Part shown: one piece after another, positions 15,295 through 21,874 of the stretch
How the letters are laid out: each line of letters starts with the position of its first letter
Numbering within the stretch: position 1 is the stretch's first letter
Source of the DNA: a virus
Direction: 5' to 3' (one strand)
Length of the DNA stretch: 23,352 nt
Virus record (IMG/VR): IMGVR_UViG_3300042860_003435
Span: 1 to 23,352 of that record
Notes under the pieces: model-generated
Databases searched by the model: none
Told to the model about the DNA's origin: nothing
Seen by the model: only the letters and a program-made list of their open reading frames with translations
Translations under genes and position numbers: made by a program

Positions 15295-15978
15295 TTAGCG
15301 TCGTCCTTGAGATGCTCGCATTTCCTCATACAACTTTTGACGCATTTCTGTCGTCATTCTTCCCGAGGCAAACTCTTCTGCGTGATCAAGTCCACTTTCT
15401 TTTAAAGAGGAGGTTGTTCTCGGTTTCTGTAGGTTTTGACGTATGGTTTGTTTATCCACCTGTTCTGGATTTGCCCTATCCATCATGCGGATATACCTAT
15501 ACGCAGCAACACCCTTCGCATAAGGATCGCTAGTAGCTCTTAAGACTTTCGCTAGTTCTGGTTCATCTTTTATTAGCTTTCTAACGTTTTCCTCGCTTAC
15601 CACGTCATCGAAATCAGTAAACTTTGATCTAAGCCTGTCCTCTGCTGTCTCCGCTTCAAACTTCACCCTCTCTTGTTGGTAGAGTTCTTTAGCCATTTTC
15701 TTTGCGAGCAACTTTACGTCTTTCGCTGTGACGATATCATCGTCGGCTAATGCGACATCCTCTTCTTCTGGCTGAGGCTGACGGCTGACGGCTGGGGGCT
15801 GTCTTTTTTCAAAATCTTCTAATCTTTGCTCGTAGTATTCGAGCTTTTTACGCATTTCTCTCCAGTTCCGATCTTGTTTAGATTCCTGAACTTGAGCCTC
15901 TTGCGTAGGCTCTTGAACTTCTTGAGGCTGATGTGACACCTCTTGCTCTAACACATCAATTGGTTCTTCGTCATTCAT
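15295..15978 (-). CDS. Capsid scaffold-like protein
   Basis: I use the ATG at 15978 (MNDEEPIDVLEQEVSHQPQE), preceded by AAGGA; an upstream start at 16080 would begin inside the promoter. The 227-residue protein is acidic and Glu/Gln-rich, with coiled-coil stretches (WREMRKKLEYYEQRLEDFEK at about 47-66, then a Lys/Glu helix at about 95-120) and a basic C-terminal end (KLYEEMRASQGRR). An acidic coiled-coil protein with a basic C-terminus directly before the capsid gene is typical of scaffolding proteins, which shape the procapsid and then leave. A linker near residues 65-75 (PPAVSRQPQP) is encoded by the GC-rich repeat also seen at 4291. Family identity is inferred from position and composition. 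Confidence 0.7.
   Translation of the reverse strand: MNDEEPIDVLEQEVSHQPQEVQEPTQEAQVQESKQDRNWREMRKKLEYYEQRLEDFEKRQPPAVSRQPQPEEEDVALADDDIVTAKDVKLLAKKMAKELYQQERVKFEAETAEDRLRSKFTDFDDVVSEENVRKLIKDEPELAKVLRATSDPYAKGVAAYRYIRMMDRANPEQVDKQTIRQNLQKPRTTSSLKESGLDHAEEFASGRMTTEMRQKLYEEMRASQGRR
15769..15801. repeat. GC-rich GGCTGA-type short repeat within the scaffold gene
   Basis: The tandem units read GGCTGAGGCTGACGGCTGAC followed by GGCTGGGGGCTG and encode the PPAVSRQPQP linker of the scaffold. The last 12 bases also occur in the Pro/Gln-rich gene at 4291-4326. Confidence 0.55.
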
Positions 15979-16051
15979 GAGCTTTTCCTTGGCGAATGGA
16001 TTATTACTGCCTCGCTTGTCTAGGGTACGCCTAGCCGAACAAGATAACACT

Positions 16052-16080
16052 AAATTAATTTTACCTACTGTTAATGTCAA
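16052..16080 (-). promoter_or_regulatory. Candidate promoter for scaffold-capsid operon
   Basis: On the minus strand TTGACA (16080-16075) is a perfect -35. A 17-bp spacer leads to TAATTT (16057-16052), a weak -10 matching three of six bases. The start would be near 16045, leaving about 67 nt of leader before the scaffold ATG. It overlaps the oppositely directed promoter at 16068-16096. Confidence 0.45.
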
Positions 16081-16096
16081 TTTTTTGTTATATAAT
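16068..16096 (+). promoter_or_regulatory. Candidate promoter for the plus-strand cassette
   Basis: TATAAT at 16091-16096 is a perfect -10. The -35 position (16068-16073, CTGTTA) matches only three of six bases. The predicted start is near 16103, followed by AAGGAAG and ATG at 16117. Confidence 0.5.
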
Positions 16097-16116
16097 CTTT
16101 AGCTTTGAAGGAAGAT

Positions 16117-16656
16117 ATGAAAGAAATAGATCTCGTAGAAGGTAGAAAAAATACCAAAGAAATCAACATCTCTGAACTATCAGCAAATGCTTATAGCACT
16201 CAAGAAAGGTTGCAAGTACAAGAGATAGTAGATGAGAAAAAAAAGAATCACCAAAAGATGATGGATAAGATAATTGCTGAACATCGTAACTATGACCCCC
16301 AAGGTTATTATATCGTGGTGATTAGCAAAAACGACTACACCAATACCAACGTTATCAAAACTAGGTATTTTGTTAGATCAACAAAACCCGAACCCGATTG
16401 GAGCCAAGATCTTTACTACTACGACAATCAAAAAGAGTGCCTGTATTTTATCTATAGCTTACCTAAGCAAGAGGACACGGTTTATTTCAAAAAGAATTGG
16501 GACCTATTCAAGCCTGAATGGGTAGAGCCCTACATGGCTGCTATTACTGCTATGCAAAATGGGACTCTTATTTATTGGGATGCACCTGGGAAAAAGATAG
16601 AAGACTTGACGCAACCTAAAAGAGATGCTACATCTAAAGTTAAACTCATCATTTAA
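16117..16656 (+). CDS. Conserved phage protein of unknown function, plus strand
   Basis: The start chosen is ATG 16117 (MKEIDLVEGRKNTKEINISE) with AAGGAAG 5 bp upstream; a TTG at 16105 would place the start inside that ribosome site. The product has 179 residues. A charged N-terminal helix (about 30-52, EIVDEKKKNHQKMMDKIIAE) is followed by a compact domain with YYIVVISKNDYTNTNVIKTR, YFVRSTKPEPDWSQDLYYYD and LYFIYSLPKQED. This pattern (Y-V-V-x-x-K, N-V-I-x-x-R-Y-F-V-R, then P-x-P-D) is known to me from phage proteins encoded near the scaffold and terminase genes of podoviruses, with no assigned role. It lies on the opposite strand to all neighbouring structural genes and has its own promoter and terminator. 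Confidence 0.65.
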   Translation: MKEIDLVEGRKNTKEINISELSANAYSTQERLQVQEIVDEKKKNHQKMMDKIIAEHRNYDPQGYYIVVISKNDYTNTNVIKTRYFVRSTKPEPDWSQDLYYYDNQKECLYFIYSLPKQEDTVYFKKNWDLFKPEWVEPYMAAITAMQNGTLIYWDAPGKKIEDLTQPKRDATSKVKLII

Positions 16657-16657
16657 A

Positions 16658-16813
16658 ATGTTCTCCCTAGGCGTTTACTCAGCGTTCCATCCACAAAGAA
16701 GTGGTTGGCATATTCTTTTTTTAATTGTTTCCTTTTTTTGTCTTTATGGATATATTACGTTTATCAATCATCAGATTGATGAAAAATATTCAGAACTTAT
16801 TTACACCCAGTAA
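16658..16813 (+). CDS. Small single-pass membrane protein, plus strand
   Basis: The 51-residue product (MFSLGVYSAFHPQRSGWHIL) has one hydrophobic segment at about residues 18-36 (WHILFLIVSFFCLYGYITF) and a polar C-terminal tail ending DEKYSELIYTQ. Its ATG begins 1 nt after the upstream stop; an in-frame ATG at 16625 within the preceding gene would add 11 residues and cannot be excluded. It ends just before the plus-strand terminator. A small membrane protein in a phage could be holin- or spanin-related, but nothing in the sequence assigns it. Confidence 0.5.
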   Translation: MFSLGVYSAFHPQRSGWHILFLIVSFFCLYGYITFINHQIDEKYSELIYTQ

Positions 16814-16855
16814 TGGGAAAGGAGTAACGCCCTGAGTGTTTTTTGGAATTTTATT

Positions 16856-16883
16856 AGAGAGGTTTTTACCTCTCTTTTTTTTT
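16856..16883 (+). terminator. Intrinsic terminator of the plus-strand cassette
   Basis: An eight-pair stem (AGAGAGGT / ACCTCTCT, 16856-16863 with 16868-16875) with a TTTT loop is followed by an unbroken T run to 16883, 43 bases after the last plus-strand stop. No comparable T run exists on the minus side. Confidence 0.85.
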
Positions 16884-16966
16884 AAAAGTCTACTCTATTA
16901 CCAAACCGTTGGCCACTTTTTGACCTCTAAAAGCTAAAGAGTAGATAATCAAGCATAAACTAGGTC

Positions 16967-17031
16967 AAAAAAAATCTAGCGCATTACTGAATTTTTCAGC
17001 CATCACTATCGGCTTATGACTAAACGCTAGA
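16967..17031 (-). terminator. Branched intrinsic terminator of the packaging operon
   Basis: On the minus strand TCTAGCG (17031-17025) pairs with CGCTAGA (16981-16975), directly followed by eight T. Two small hairpins (GCC..GGC and TGAA-AAA-TTCA) fit inside, giving a three-way junction. It begins about 20 bases after the last minus-strand stop at 17051 and faces the plus-strand terminator. Confidence 0.75.
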
Positions 17032-17050
17032 CCATCCTTTTAAATGCCGA

Positions 17051-17320
17051 TTAACAACGCCATTTCTTACGAGCGAGCCTTAGACGAGATTTTGGATTTG
17101 CTGCCGCTTCGGGAAACATCTTCATTTGTCCTGCGGATCTAGCGCAATAGGACTTTCTACGTGCTGCTCTTTTTGGCCCTGGGTCTTTCTCTGTTACAGC
17201 CATAGCAAGCTTAGAGCCTGGATTTTCTCTACGGTAGGAAGCAATTCCTTTGGGATTAAGGCCTCCCGTTTTGGACTTGCCTTCTGATCGACCCCAAGCC
17301 GGTGTTTTGTATTTTGCCAT
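17051..17320 (-). CDS. Basic small protein of a recurrent phage family
   Basis: The 89-residue protein reads MAKYKTPAWGRSEGKSKTGG, then LNPKGIASYRRENPGSKL, a Cys in RRKSYCARSAGQMKMFPEA and a C-terminal ARKKWRC. The order K-T-P-A-W, x-R-x-E-G-K, G-G-L-N-x-K-G, S-Y-x-R-E, S-x-C-A-R, and terminal K-W-x-C is a pattern I know from small phage proteins of unknown function in environmental genomes. It is strongly basic, so nucleic-acid contact is plausible. It starts after GGAGATTCACC and is the last gene before the terminator at 16967-17031. Confidence 0.65.
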   Translation of the reverse strand: MAKYKTPAWGRSEGKSKTGGLNPKGIASYRRENPGSKLAMAVTEKDPGPKRAARRKSYCARSAGQMKMFPEAAANPKSRLRLARKKWRC

Positions 17321-17338
17321 GGTGAATCTCCGAATGCT

Positions 17339-17602
17339 TTAGCGTGATGATTTAGAGCGATTAGATGCATAGGTCTTTACCATCGTAGGTTTGCCTTTTA
17401 CGCCCTGTTTTTTAGCCCTTTTGCGCTTTACTGCTGATTGTATTTCAGAAGGAGACATAGTGGTCGCTTTTGAGAGAGGAACGCATTTGGGATAACCTTT
17501 AGAGGCTAATTTGGCTTTCGGTCTACCGCATGGGGCGAATGATCCATCTTTCTTCTTTCCGATATTCACCCATTTTTCAGCGAACCATTTTTTAAGACTC
17601 AT
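17339..17602 (-). CDS. Basic small protein (KWxxIGxKKDG family pattern)
   Basis: I use the ATG at 17602 (MSLKKWFAEKWVNIGKKKDG), which overlaps the stop of the preceding gene and has GGAGGGGG upstream; the longer frame back to 17704 lies over that gene and is not used. The 87-residue protein contains SFAPCGRPKAKLASKGYPKC followed by VPLSKATTMSPSEIQSAVKR and a Lys/Arg tail. The pattern EKWV-x-I-G, C-G-R, Y-P-K-C-V-P, M-x-x-S-x-x-x-S-A-V-x-R-K-R recurs in phage genomes next to the neighbours seen here. The two Cys and basic residues may bind nucleic acid or metal; this is inference. Confidence 0.65.
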   Translation of the reverse strand: MSLKKWFAEKWVNIGKKKDGSFAPCGRPKAKLASKGYPKCVPLSKATTMSPSEIQSAVKRKRAKKQGVKGKPTMVKTYASNRSKSSR

Positions 17603-17744
17603 AACCCCCTCCCCGAGCTTTATATGTTTTGACAAGCCAAGCGTTGGCGTATGCGGATGGGTACACCTTGAATTTCTTCTTAGCTTCTGCTTTGACACGT
17701 GCATATAAAGCAGGGTTCGTTGGTTTTGGAGAACTATTTCCCAC
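17592..17744 (-). CDS. Basic 50-aa protein, GTG start (YPSAYANAW motif)
   Basis: A short gene with a GTG start at 17744 lies between two better-visible genes. GGAG eight bases upstream of the GTG fixes the start. It overlaps the preceding gene by 11 nt and the next start by 11 nt. Residues are GNSSPKPTNPALYARVKAEA, then KKKFKVYPSAYANAWLVKTY and KARGGGYES. The pattern K-P-T-N-P-x-L-Y-x-x-V-K-x-E-A-K-x-K-F-x-V-Y-P-S-A-Y-A-N-A-W is common in small phage proteins of unknown function. The protein is basic. Because it is short and starts with GTG, automated annotation could miss it. Confidence 0.7.
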   Translation of the reverse strand: MGNSSPKPTNPALYARVKAEAKKKFKVYPSAYANAWLVKTYKARGGGYES

Positions 17745-17919
17745 GTTTAAAGCTCCTAAGGGTTAGAGCTAGGTTTGCTCTTTTACCGAGCTTGCCACCT
17801 TTTTTTGCAGCTGATTTTAGTTTAGCAACAGGTATTTTTTTCTCCATGGGTACTTTTAGTGCTTTATGGAGTTTGCCCTTAGACTTAGGGTTGAGTGCTT
17901 TTTGAATCCACTTTTCCAT
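17734..17919 (-). CDS. Basic small protein (KALNPKSKGKLHKALKVP pattern)
   Basis: I use ATG 17919 (MEKWIQKALNPKSKGKLHKA), one base after the preceding stop; the longer frame to 17955 overlaps that gene. The 61-residue product continues with LKVPMEKKIPVAKLKSAAKK and ends RANLALTLRSFKRGK. The pattern W-I-Q-x-A, G-x-L-H-x-A-L-x-V-P, K-K-I-P-x-x-K-L, G-K-L-x-K-R-A-x-L-A-x-T-L is found in many phages next to the other basic proteins listed here. Function is unknown; very high Lys content suggests DNA or RNA binding or a virion-internal role. Confidence 0.65.
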   Translation of the reverse strand: MEKWIQKALNPKSKGKLHKALKVPMEKKIPVAKLKSAAKKGGKLGKRANLALTLRSFKRGK

Positions 17920-17920
17920 A

Positions 17921-18214
17921 CTACTTCTTCTTTTTCGCCATAATTTTGATGCCAAGAAGAACTTTTTCGCCCTTCATGTGTTTCTTTAATTGTGCTGGTG
18001 AATATTTGGCATATTCTTTGGCGTGCTCTTTGCTCATTCCAGGAAGTTTTTTAGAGCCTTTATCCATCTTCGAAACACTAGCATAAGATTTCTTGCCAGC
18101 TTTTTTCTCCATACCTTCAGACTCATGCGCTCTCGCTTTAAGTGATTGTTTCTTTTTGCCTTTGTGTCGCATTCCCAAAGACTCTTTTAATTTATCCATA
18201 AACCCTTGATGCAT
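17921..18214 (-). CDS. Very Lys-rich small protein, 97 aa
   Basis: The protein begins MHQGFMDKLKESLGMRHKGK and is dominated by Lys, with repeated KK pairs, a KLPGMSKEHAKEYAKYSPAQ segment in the middle and a KKKK end. GGAG lies ahead of the ATG. The start overlaps nothing and the gene is closely flanked on both sides (1-2 nt). It belongs to the same run of small basic genes as those at 17051-17919. I do not recognise a named family; the charge suggests binding to nucleic acid. Confidence 0.6.
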   Translation of the reverse strand: MHQGFMDKLKESLGMRHKGKKKQSLKARAHESEGMEKKAGKKSYASVSKMDKGSKKLPGMSKEHAKEYAKYSPAQLKKHMKGEKVLLGIKIMAKKKK

Positions 18215-18215
18215 T

Positions 18216-18470
18216 TTACCGCTCCCTAATTCTTCGCCATTTGATTACAGGGGGAGAATTCTTTATTTTGTATCCTTCCCATATTCTACCGTTAAACCAG
18301 GCTTTGAATAGTTGCTGGTCAATGGTTTCTATTTCTACCAGATCAAAAGGTATAGGGCTATAGATAGTGAAAGATATCCAACCTTCTGGGTCTTTTTCTA
18401 TCTTGGAATAGAGTATTTTGATGTTATCAACGACAATCAATCTTTTGCTTTTGTCGGGAAAAACAATCAT
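18216..18470 (-). CDS. Hypothetical protein, 84 aa
   Basis: This protein opens MIVFPDKSKRLIVVDNIKIL and includes EKDPEGWISFTIYSPIPFD and FKAWFNGRIWEGYKIKNS, with a basic end KWRRIRER. The mix of short beta strands and aromatic residues suggests a small folded domain. GGAGGG lies directly ahead of the ATG. No signal peptide or clear motif is visible and no family is recognised. It lies between the basic-protein run and a conserved small phage protein. Confidence 0.55.
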   Translation of the reverse strand: MIVFPDKSKRLIVVDNIKILYSKIEKDPEGWISFTIYSPIPFDLVEIETIDQQLFKAWFNGRIWEGYKIKNSPPVIKWRRIRER

Positions 18471-18528
18471 AATCCCTCCAGCTTTTTTGATCTGGTGAAT
18501 ACAAATTAAAACATGAGAAGTTTTCTAT

Positions 18529-18687
18529 CTACTTACGACCTAAACTTATATTTTTAGAAAGTCTTACTTCGCTATTTTTAAATGTCCAAATCTCACAATT
18601 ATCTAAAAAAACGATCCAGTAAAGATCTCCTTCTTCACCTGAGTCCATAAGAAAGTTTGCGTAGCCGTGGCCTTTACTCGTCATCAT
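18529..18687 (-). CDS. Conserved small phage protein, 52 aa
   Basis: The product MMTSKGHGYANFLMDSGEEG continues DLYWIVFLDNCEIWTFKNSE and ends with VRLSKNISLGRK. I know the pattern D-x-G-E-E-x-D-L-x-W-I-V-F-x-D, then E-x-W-x-x-x-N-x-x-V-R-x-x-x-N-x-S-x-G-R from short phage proteins near terminase and portal genes, with no assigned function. ATG 18687 overlaps the end of the preceding gene by 14 nt. A GTG at 18717 with AAAGG upstream is an alternative start that would add ten residues. Confidence 0.6.
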   Translation of the reverse strand: MMTSKGHGYANFLMDSGEEGDLYWIVFLDNCEIWTFKNSEVRLSKNISLGRK

Positions 18688-19069
18688 CGAGATGATCGGA
18701 TTTAGTTGGAGAATCACTTGTCGCCTTTGCGTAGATTATTTCGAGTTTCTTCAATCCGTCATCAATTGAGATAGACCCTTTTTTCTTTTCTATTTCCCAA
18801 GCTTTCAAATCATCATCGTAAAGTGGTTGTGAGTCTTTATACACCGATGCGTTGATTTCATTTTCTAAAGCTTTCTTTTCTCTACGTATACCGATTTTAA
18901 GACGTGCGTAGTGGTAAGCCTCTAAGAGATCAGGATCTTTTGATAAAAGTGTTGTAAATCTATTTTGAGATAACCTTTGCTCTGCAATGAATTCACGTAG
19001 AATCAGGTTCTTGGGGTCGTCTGCGTAAGCGTACAGTTCTTCAATAAGATGTTGTTTATCCTCTTTCAT
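18674..19069 (-). CDS. Possible small terminase subunit
   Basis: This 131-residue protein is mostly helical and acidic at the C-terminus (TKSDHLDDDE). The segment LREFIAEQRLSQNRFTTLLS followed by DPDLLEAYHYARLKIGIRRE looks like a helix-turn-helix with the A-Y-x-x-A-R-x-x-x-x-x-R-R-E helix common in small terminase subunits, which bind packaging sites and load the motor. It overlaps the RusA gene by 14 nt. Position after, not before, the large subunit is unusual but not excluded. Confidence is low because the evidence is a general fold impression. Confidence 0.4.
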   Translation of the reverse strand: MKEDKQHLIEELYAYADDPKNLILREFIAEQRLSQNRFTTLLSKDPDLLEAYHYARLKIGIRREKKALENEINASVYKDSQPLYDDDLKAWEIEKKKGSISIDDGLKKLEIIYAKATSDSPTKSDHLDDDE

Positions 19070-19451
19070 AGACTCTTACTTCTGTTCCTACCTCTAAACC
19101 GTATACCTTTTTACCTGAAATTTCAATAACTTGTTTGTCATCAATAAATACAATACCAGTTAGGCAATCTTCCATTTGCTTATTAAGGTTTGTGGTGTCA
19201 GGTCTTTTGGTATGAAATAGTTCTTCGTGGAACTTATTTTTTAAGATCTTTTTTCGTATGGTCTGAGGAAAAGGCAGTATATGAACGAACTCGAGTGCTA
19301 TTGGTTTGTCGGAGGGAGGAAACGGAAAGCGCTCAACTATAAAGCTTTTCACTTCATCGATGTAAGCTTGATTCACGTTATAGAAAATGAAACGACTTCT
19401 TTGGACTTTCCAAGCTTTTGGTAAAAAGGGGATGAAGGTTTCAAATAGCAT
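19056..19451 (-). CDS. RusA-type Holliday junction resolvase
   Basis: The 131-residue protein has the RusA-family signature: TKRPDTTNLNKQMEDCLTGI (residues 81-100) and VFIDDKQVIEISGKKVYG (101-118), then a C-terminal VGTEVRVYERG strand. Asp85, Lys91 and Asp104/Asp105 align with the metal and catalytic positions of E. coli RusA; the residue matching RusA Asp72 is Thr87. Length is normal for the family. RusA cuts Holliday junctions symmetrically as a dimer, resolving branched DNA before or during packaging. Its position between portal and possible small terminase suits that role. The gene is not preceded by a strong ribosome site; an inverted repeat (19469-19507) lies in its leader. Confidence 0.75.
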   Translation of the reverse strand: MLFETFIPFLPKAWKVQRSRFIFYNVNQAYIDEVKSFIVERFPFPPSDKPIALEFVHILPFPQTIRKKILKNKFHEELFHTKRPDTTNLNKQMEDCLTGIVFIDDKQVIEISGKKVYGLEVGTEVRVYERG

Positions 19452-19468
19452 AGAGTCCTAAAAGTTAA

Positions 19469-19507
19469 TAGCCCTGAGCAAAAAGGAAGATAAATGCAAC
19501 AGGGCTA
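19469..19507. repeat. Eight-base inverted repeat in the RusA leader
   Basis: TAGCCCTG (19469-19476) and CAGGGCTA (19500-19507) are perfect inverted copies separated by 23 bases, in the gap between the genes at 19520 and 19451. No T run follows on either strand, so it is not a typical intrinsic terminator. It could be an RNA stem or an operator. Confidence 0.45.
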
Positions 19508-19519
19508 CTAACCAATATA

Positions 19520-19711
19520 TTACTTCTGAGAAGTACCATATTTTTTGATTTGATTTGCTGAATACGCAACGATATCGTCTGCTTCTTTCATCGTATCATC
19601 AGGAATAGCATAAGCTGAATCCCCTCCCCGACTACCAGCACGACCAACCTTCATACGTTTAACGTCTTGAGGCATGTTGGCGTATTCATCATGATCTGCG
19701 AACATTTTCAT
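19520..19711 (-). CDS. Hypothetical protein, 63 aa
   Basis: The protein reads MKMFADHDEYANMPQDVKRM, then KVGRAGSRGGDSAYAIPDDT and DIVAYSANQIKKYGTSQK. It is polar, with a short basic Gly-rich loop in the middle and a helical C-terminus. AAGGTG lies ahead of the ATG. It follows the portal gene by 8 bases and so is probably co-translated. Function is not recognised. Confidence 0.55.
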   Translation of the reverse strand: MKMFADHDEYANMPQDVKRMKVGRAGSRGGDSAYAIPDDTMKEADDIVAYSANQIKKYGTSQK

Positions 19712-19719
19712 AATGCACC

Positions 19720-21798
19720 TTATTGTTGTTGGTCTTGGGCGAGACCTGGGACTTGACTAACTACATTTGACAACTGTTGATTTATTTTTTCAACCCCCAA
19801 ATCTTGTTCTGGCTCAATTTTTGTTTTAATTGTTTCAAGAACTGATAGAAGCTCTTTGAGGTTGGATAAATCTAAGCTTTGTAGACGTAGAGCAGTTTCG
19901 ACGAGGTCAAGGTTTGCCTTCGTTTTATTTGCCTGTGCTTGAGTAATACGTTCTGCTGATAGAGCAGTATCAAGGTTAGCTTTATTTAATCTTTCGACAG
20001 CAAGAGATTGTTTAGATTTGACGTCTGCCATCAGATTTTCATTTTCAATGATCTGTCGCTGAGTTTGTAGCTGTTGCTGTACTTGTGTTTCTCTTTGCGC
20101 CATCATCTCTTGTTCTGCTACAGCGTCGACGAGTTGCTTTTTGTCGATGAGTGGAGAGTTTTCGATATAGAGCTTTGAAGGTACAGGAACACCCAGTTGA
20201 CCAAGTTGAACCAGCTGTTGGAACTGTAGACGCTTTTGGCTGTCTGTGTAAGCAACTTCATCAACAACAATGTTGAACTTAGTGAATGTTTTGTTTTGAA
20301 TCATCGGGTCAATCTCTTCCCCAACGACATCTTGATACTTTCCAAGCTTCCAGTTGTTTTGTTTGCAAGTTAGCATCTTCTCCCCGACAAGCTTTTGAGT
20401 AGTATCGAGTTGATCGAATAACCGTTGAAGCATCGTTAACCCAGCACCTTGACGCACCATAGCTAGGATTCCTGGGATATCATCTTTTGCCATTCCCATC
20501 AGTTCTTGATTGACGAGACCAGTTTGATAAACGAGGTTCTTAAGTTCGTTTTGTAAGCCAGCAAGTCCTGGGTTCGGGGAAGTTGGTTGGATCTTCTCGA
20601 TATCTGACATGTTCGCATTTTTAGCGACTTTCACGTTGATACCGTTACCGCCTTTTTTAAGATCTTCTGGATTGACGACGGCGTTTTCTTTGTACTTCCA
20701 ACCAGAGTTTACTTGCGATTCAATCTGATCCGCGGTGTTGATGAGGACGCGGTTATACAAGAATTGTGAATCGCGCATACCCCTAACTAGGCCTTGATGA
20801 CGAAGGGCGAAGTTTGTCAGCTCTGGATTGTAGAATCCGTAGCAAGGGGTCATAGGGTAGCAATCTAGGCCTGTTGGGTGCGGGCCAGAATAGAAAACTA
20901 CCCCATTGACGACGATATTATATACAACTGTTGGGACATCCATTTCAATGATATCAAGCTCAGGATATAGTCCCAGTAGGTCTCCTAAAGCTTCTTGATT
21001 CGATGATGTCCACTCTTTTGTTTGACCCGTTCTAGCATCAACGATGAATTTTCCTTTACGTGAGCTTTTGTAATAGTACTCATCTACTGTGTAAAGCCCG
21101 ATATCTCGCATGTAGTAGTTTTCGGGCATGAAGATAAACTTGCCATCTTTTTGATATACGGGCTGTAAGTTGTCTATCTCTTCATCGCGTTGATAATTGA
21201 ACATGCGCTTGACTTGGCTTTTAGTCAGAGCTTGACGACGCCATACCGATTCTGCGTCACTCATGTCAAAATTTTTATAGAACGGGTCTATCCAATAGTA
21301 ATTGTACGGAACATTCGAAAGAATGATGTCTCCATTCACAGGATCATTTTCATAAGAGATATCAATATCGATAAATGAAAGGCCTTGAATCACTGCACCG
21401 TCAAACGCTTTTGAGATAACTTCGTGACCGCCAGCTTGCTCAAATGACCAGATAAGAGATTTAGAAAGTTGTTGTGCTGGTACGTCTGCTTTTTTTGATA
21501 GTGCCGAGCAAGATAAGCTTTTCTTATGCTGACGTTGATAGCCTGTGACTAGCTCTACAGCGGGCTTGATGATGTTAAAGTAGTACCGCTTTTGACCCCA
21601 GTATGGAGAGTTTCCATAGATTTCAAACCAAAGAGTTTGATCTCCTGCGTAGAAGCGTGTGTCTAAGTCTGCTTCTGCTTGAAAAGCTTGATTGACAACG
21701 ACATAGTTCATGTACGATCGTTCCATGCGATCGAGTACGTCTGTCTTATCACCGCTCTTATAAAATCTAGATTGTAGTCTTTCCGAAAGATTGTACAT
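19720..21798 (-). CDS. Portal protein (P22-like)
   Basis: At 692 residues this matches the size of P22-type portal proteins, which form the dodecameric ring at the capsid vertex through which DNA enters and leaves. It begins MYNLSERLQSRFYKSGDKTD and has the characteristic early RFYAGDQTLW, RYYFNIIKPAVELVTGYQRQ and SFIDIDISYENDPVNGDI; later come WIDPFYKNFDMSDAESVWRR, TADQIESQVNSGWKYKENAV and GMAKDDIPGILAMVRQGAG. The last quarter (about 555-680) is a Gln/Ala-rich coiled coil, as in the barrel of some portals. It lies directly downstream of the large terminase, the usual order. GGTAGTG precedes the ATG. A CTGTC/GACAG hairpin lies in the 76-base gap upstream. Confidence 0.88.
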   Translation of the reverse strand: MYNLSERLQSRFYKSGDKTDVLDRMERSYMNYVVVNQAFQAEADLDTRFYAGDQTLWFEIYGNSPYWGQKRYYFNIIKPAVELVTGYQRQHKKSLSCSALSKKADVPAQQLSKSLIWSFEQAGGHEVISKAFDGAVIQGLSFIDIDISYENDPVNGDIILSNVPYNYYWIDPFYKNFDMSDAESVWRRQALTKSQVKRMFNYQRDEEIDNLQPVYQKDGKFIFMPENYYMRDIGLYTVDEYYYKSSRKGKFIVDARTGQTKEWTSSNQEALGDLLGLYPELDIIEMDVPTVVYNIVVNGVVFYSGPHPTGLDCYPMTPCYGFYNPELTNFALRHQGLVRGMRDSQFLYNRVLINTADQIESQVNSGWKYKENAVVNPEDLKKGGNGINVKVAKNANMSDIEKIQPTSPNPGLAGLQNELKNLVYQTGLVNQELMGMAKDDIPGILAMVRQGAGLTMLQRLFDQLDTTQKLVGEKMLTCKQNNWKLGKYQDVVGEEIDPMIQNKTFTKFNIVVDEVAYTDSQKRLQFQQLVQLGQLGVPVPSKLYIENSPLIDKKQLVDAVAEQEMMAQRETQVQQQLQTQRQIIENENLMADVKSKQSLAVERLNKANLDTALSAERITQAQANKTKANLDLVETALRLQSLDLSNLKELLSVLETIKTKIEPEQDLGVEKINQQLSNVVSQVPGLAQDQQQ

Positions 21799-21874
21799 TC
21801 ACTACCAACTTTTTTTTATAAGTTAGCAAATTTTAAGAAGTGCTGTCTATGAATAGAAAAGACGACAGAGTTTT

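Noticed and set aside
15979-16080. An N-terminal extension of the scaffold gene
   Set aside because: The extension has basic low-quality sequence, begins inside the predicted promoter, and an ATG with a good ribosome site exists at 15978.
16975-17031. A tRNA-like cloverleaf with a seven-base acceptor stem
   Set aside because: The element is 57 nt, too short for a tRNA, with no anticodon or T-loop signature, and is followed by eight T. It fits a branched terminator better.
17603-17704. An N-terminal extension of the KWxxIG-pattern protein
   Set aside because: It overlaps the 50-aa gene at 17592-17744, which has a stronger ribosome site and a recognisable pattern.
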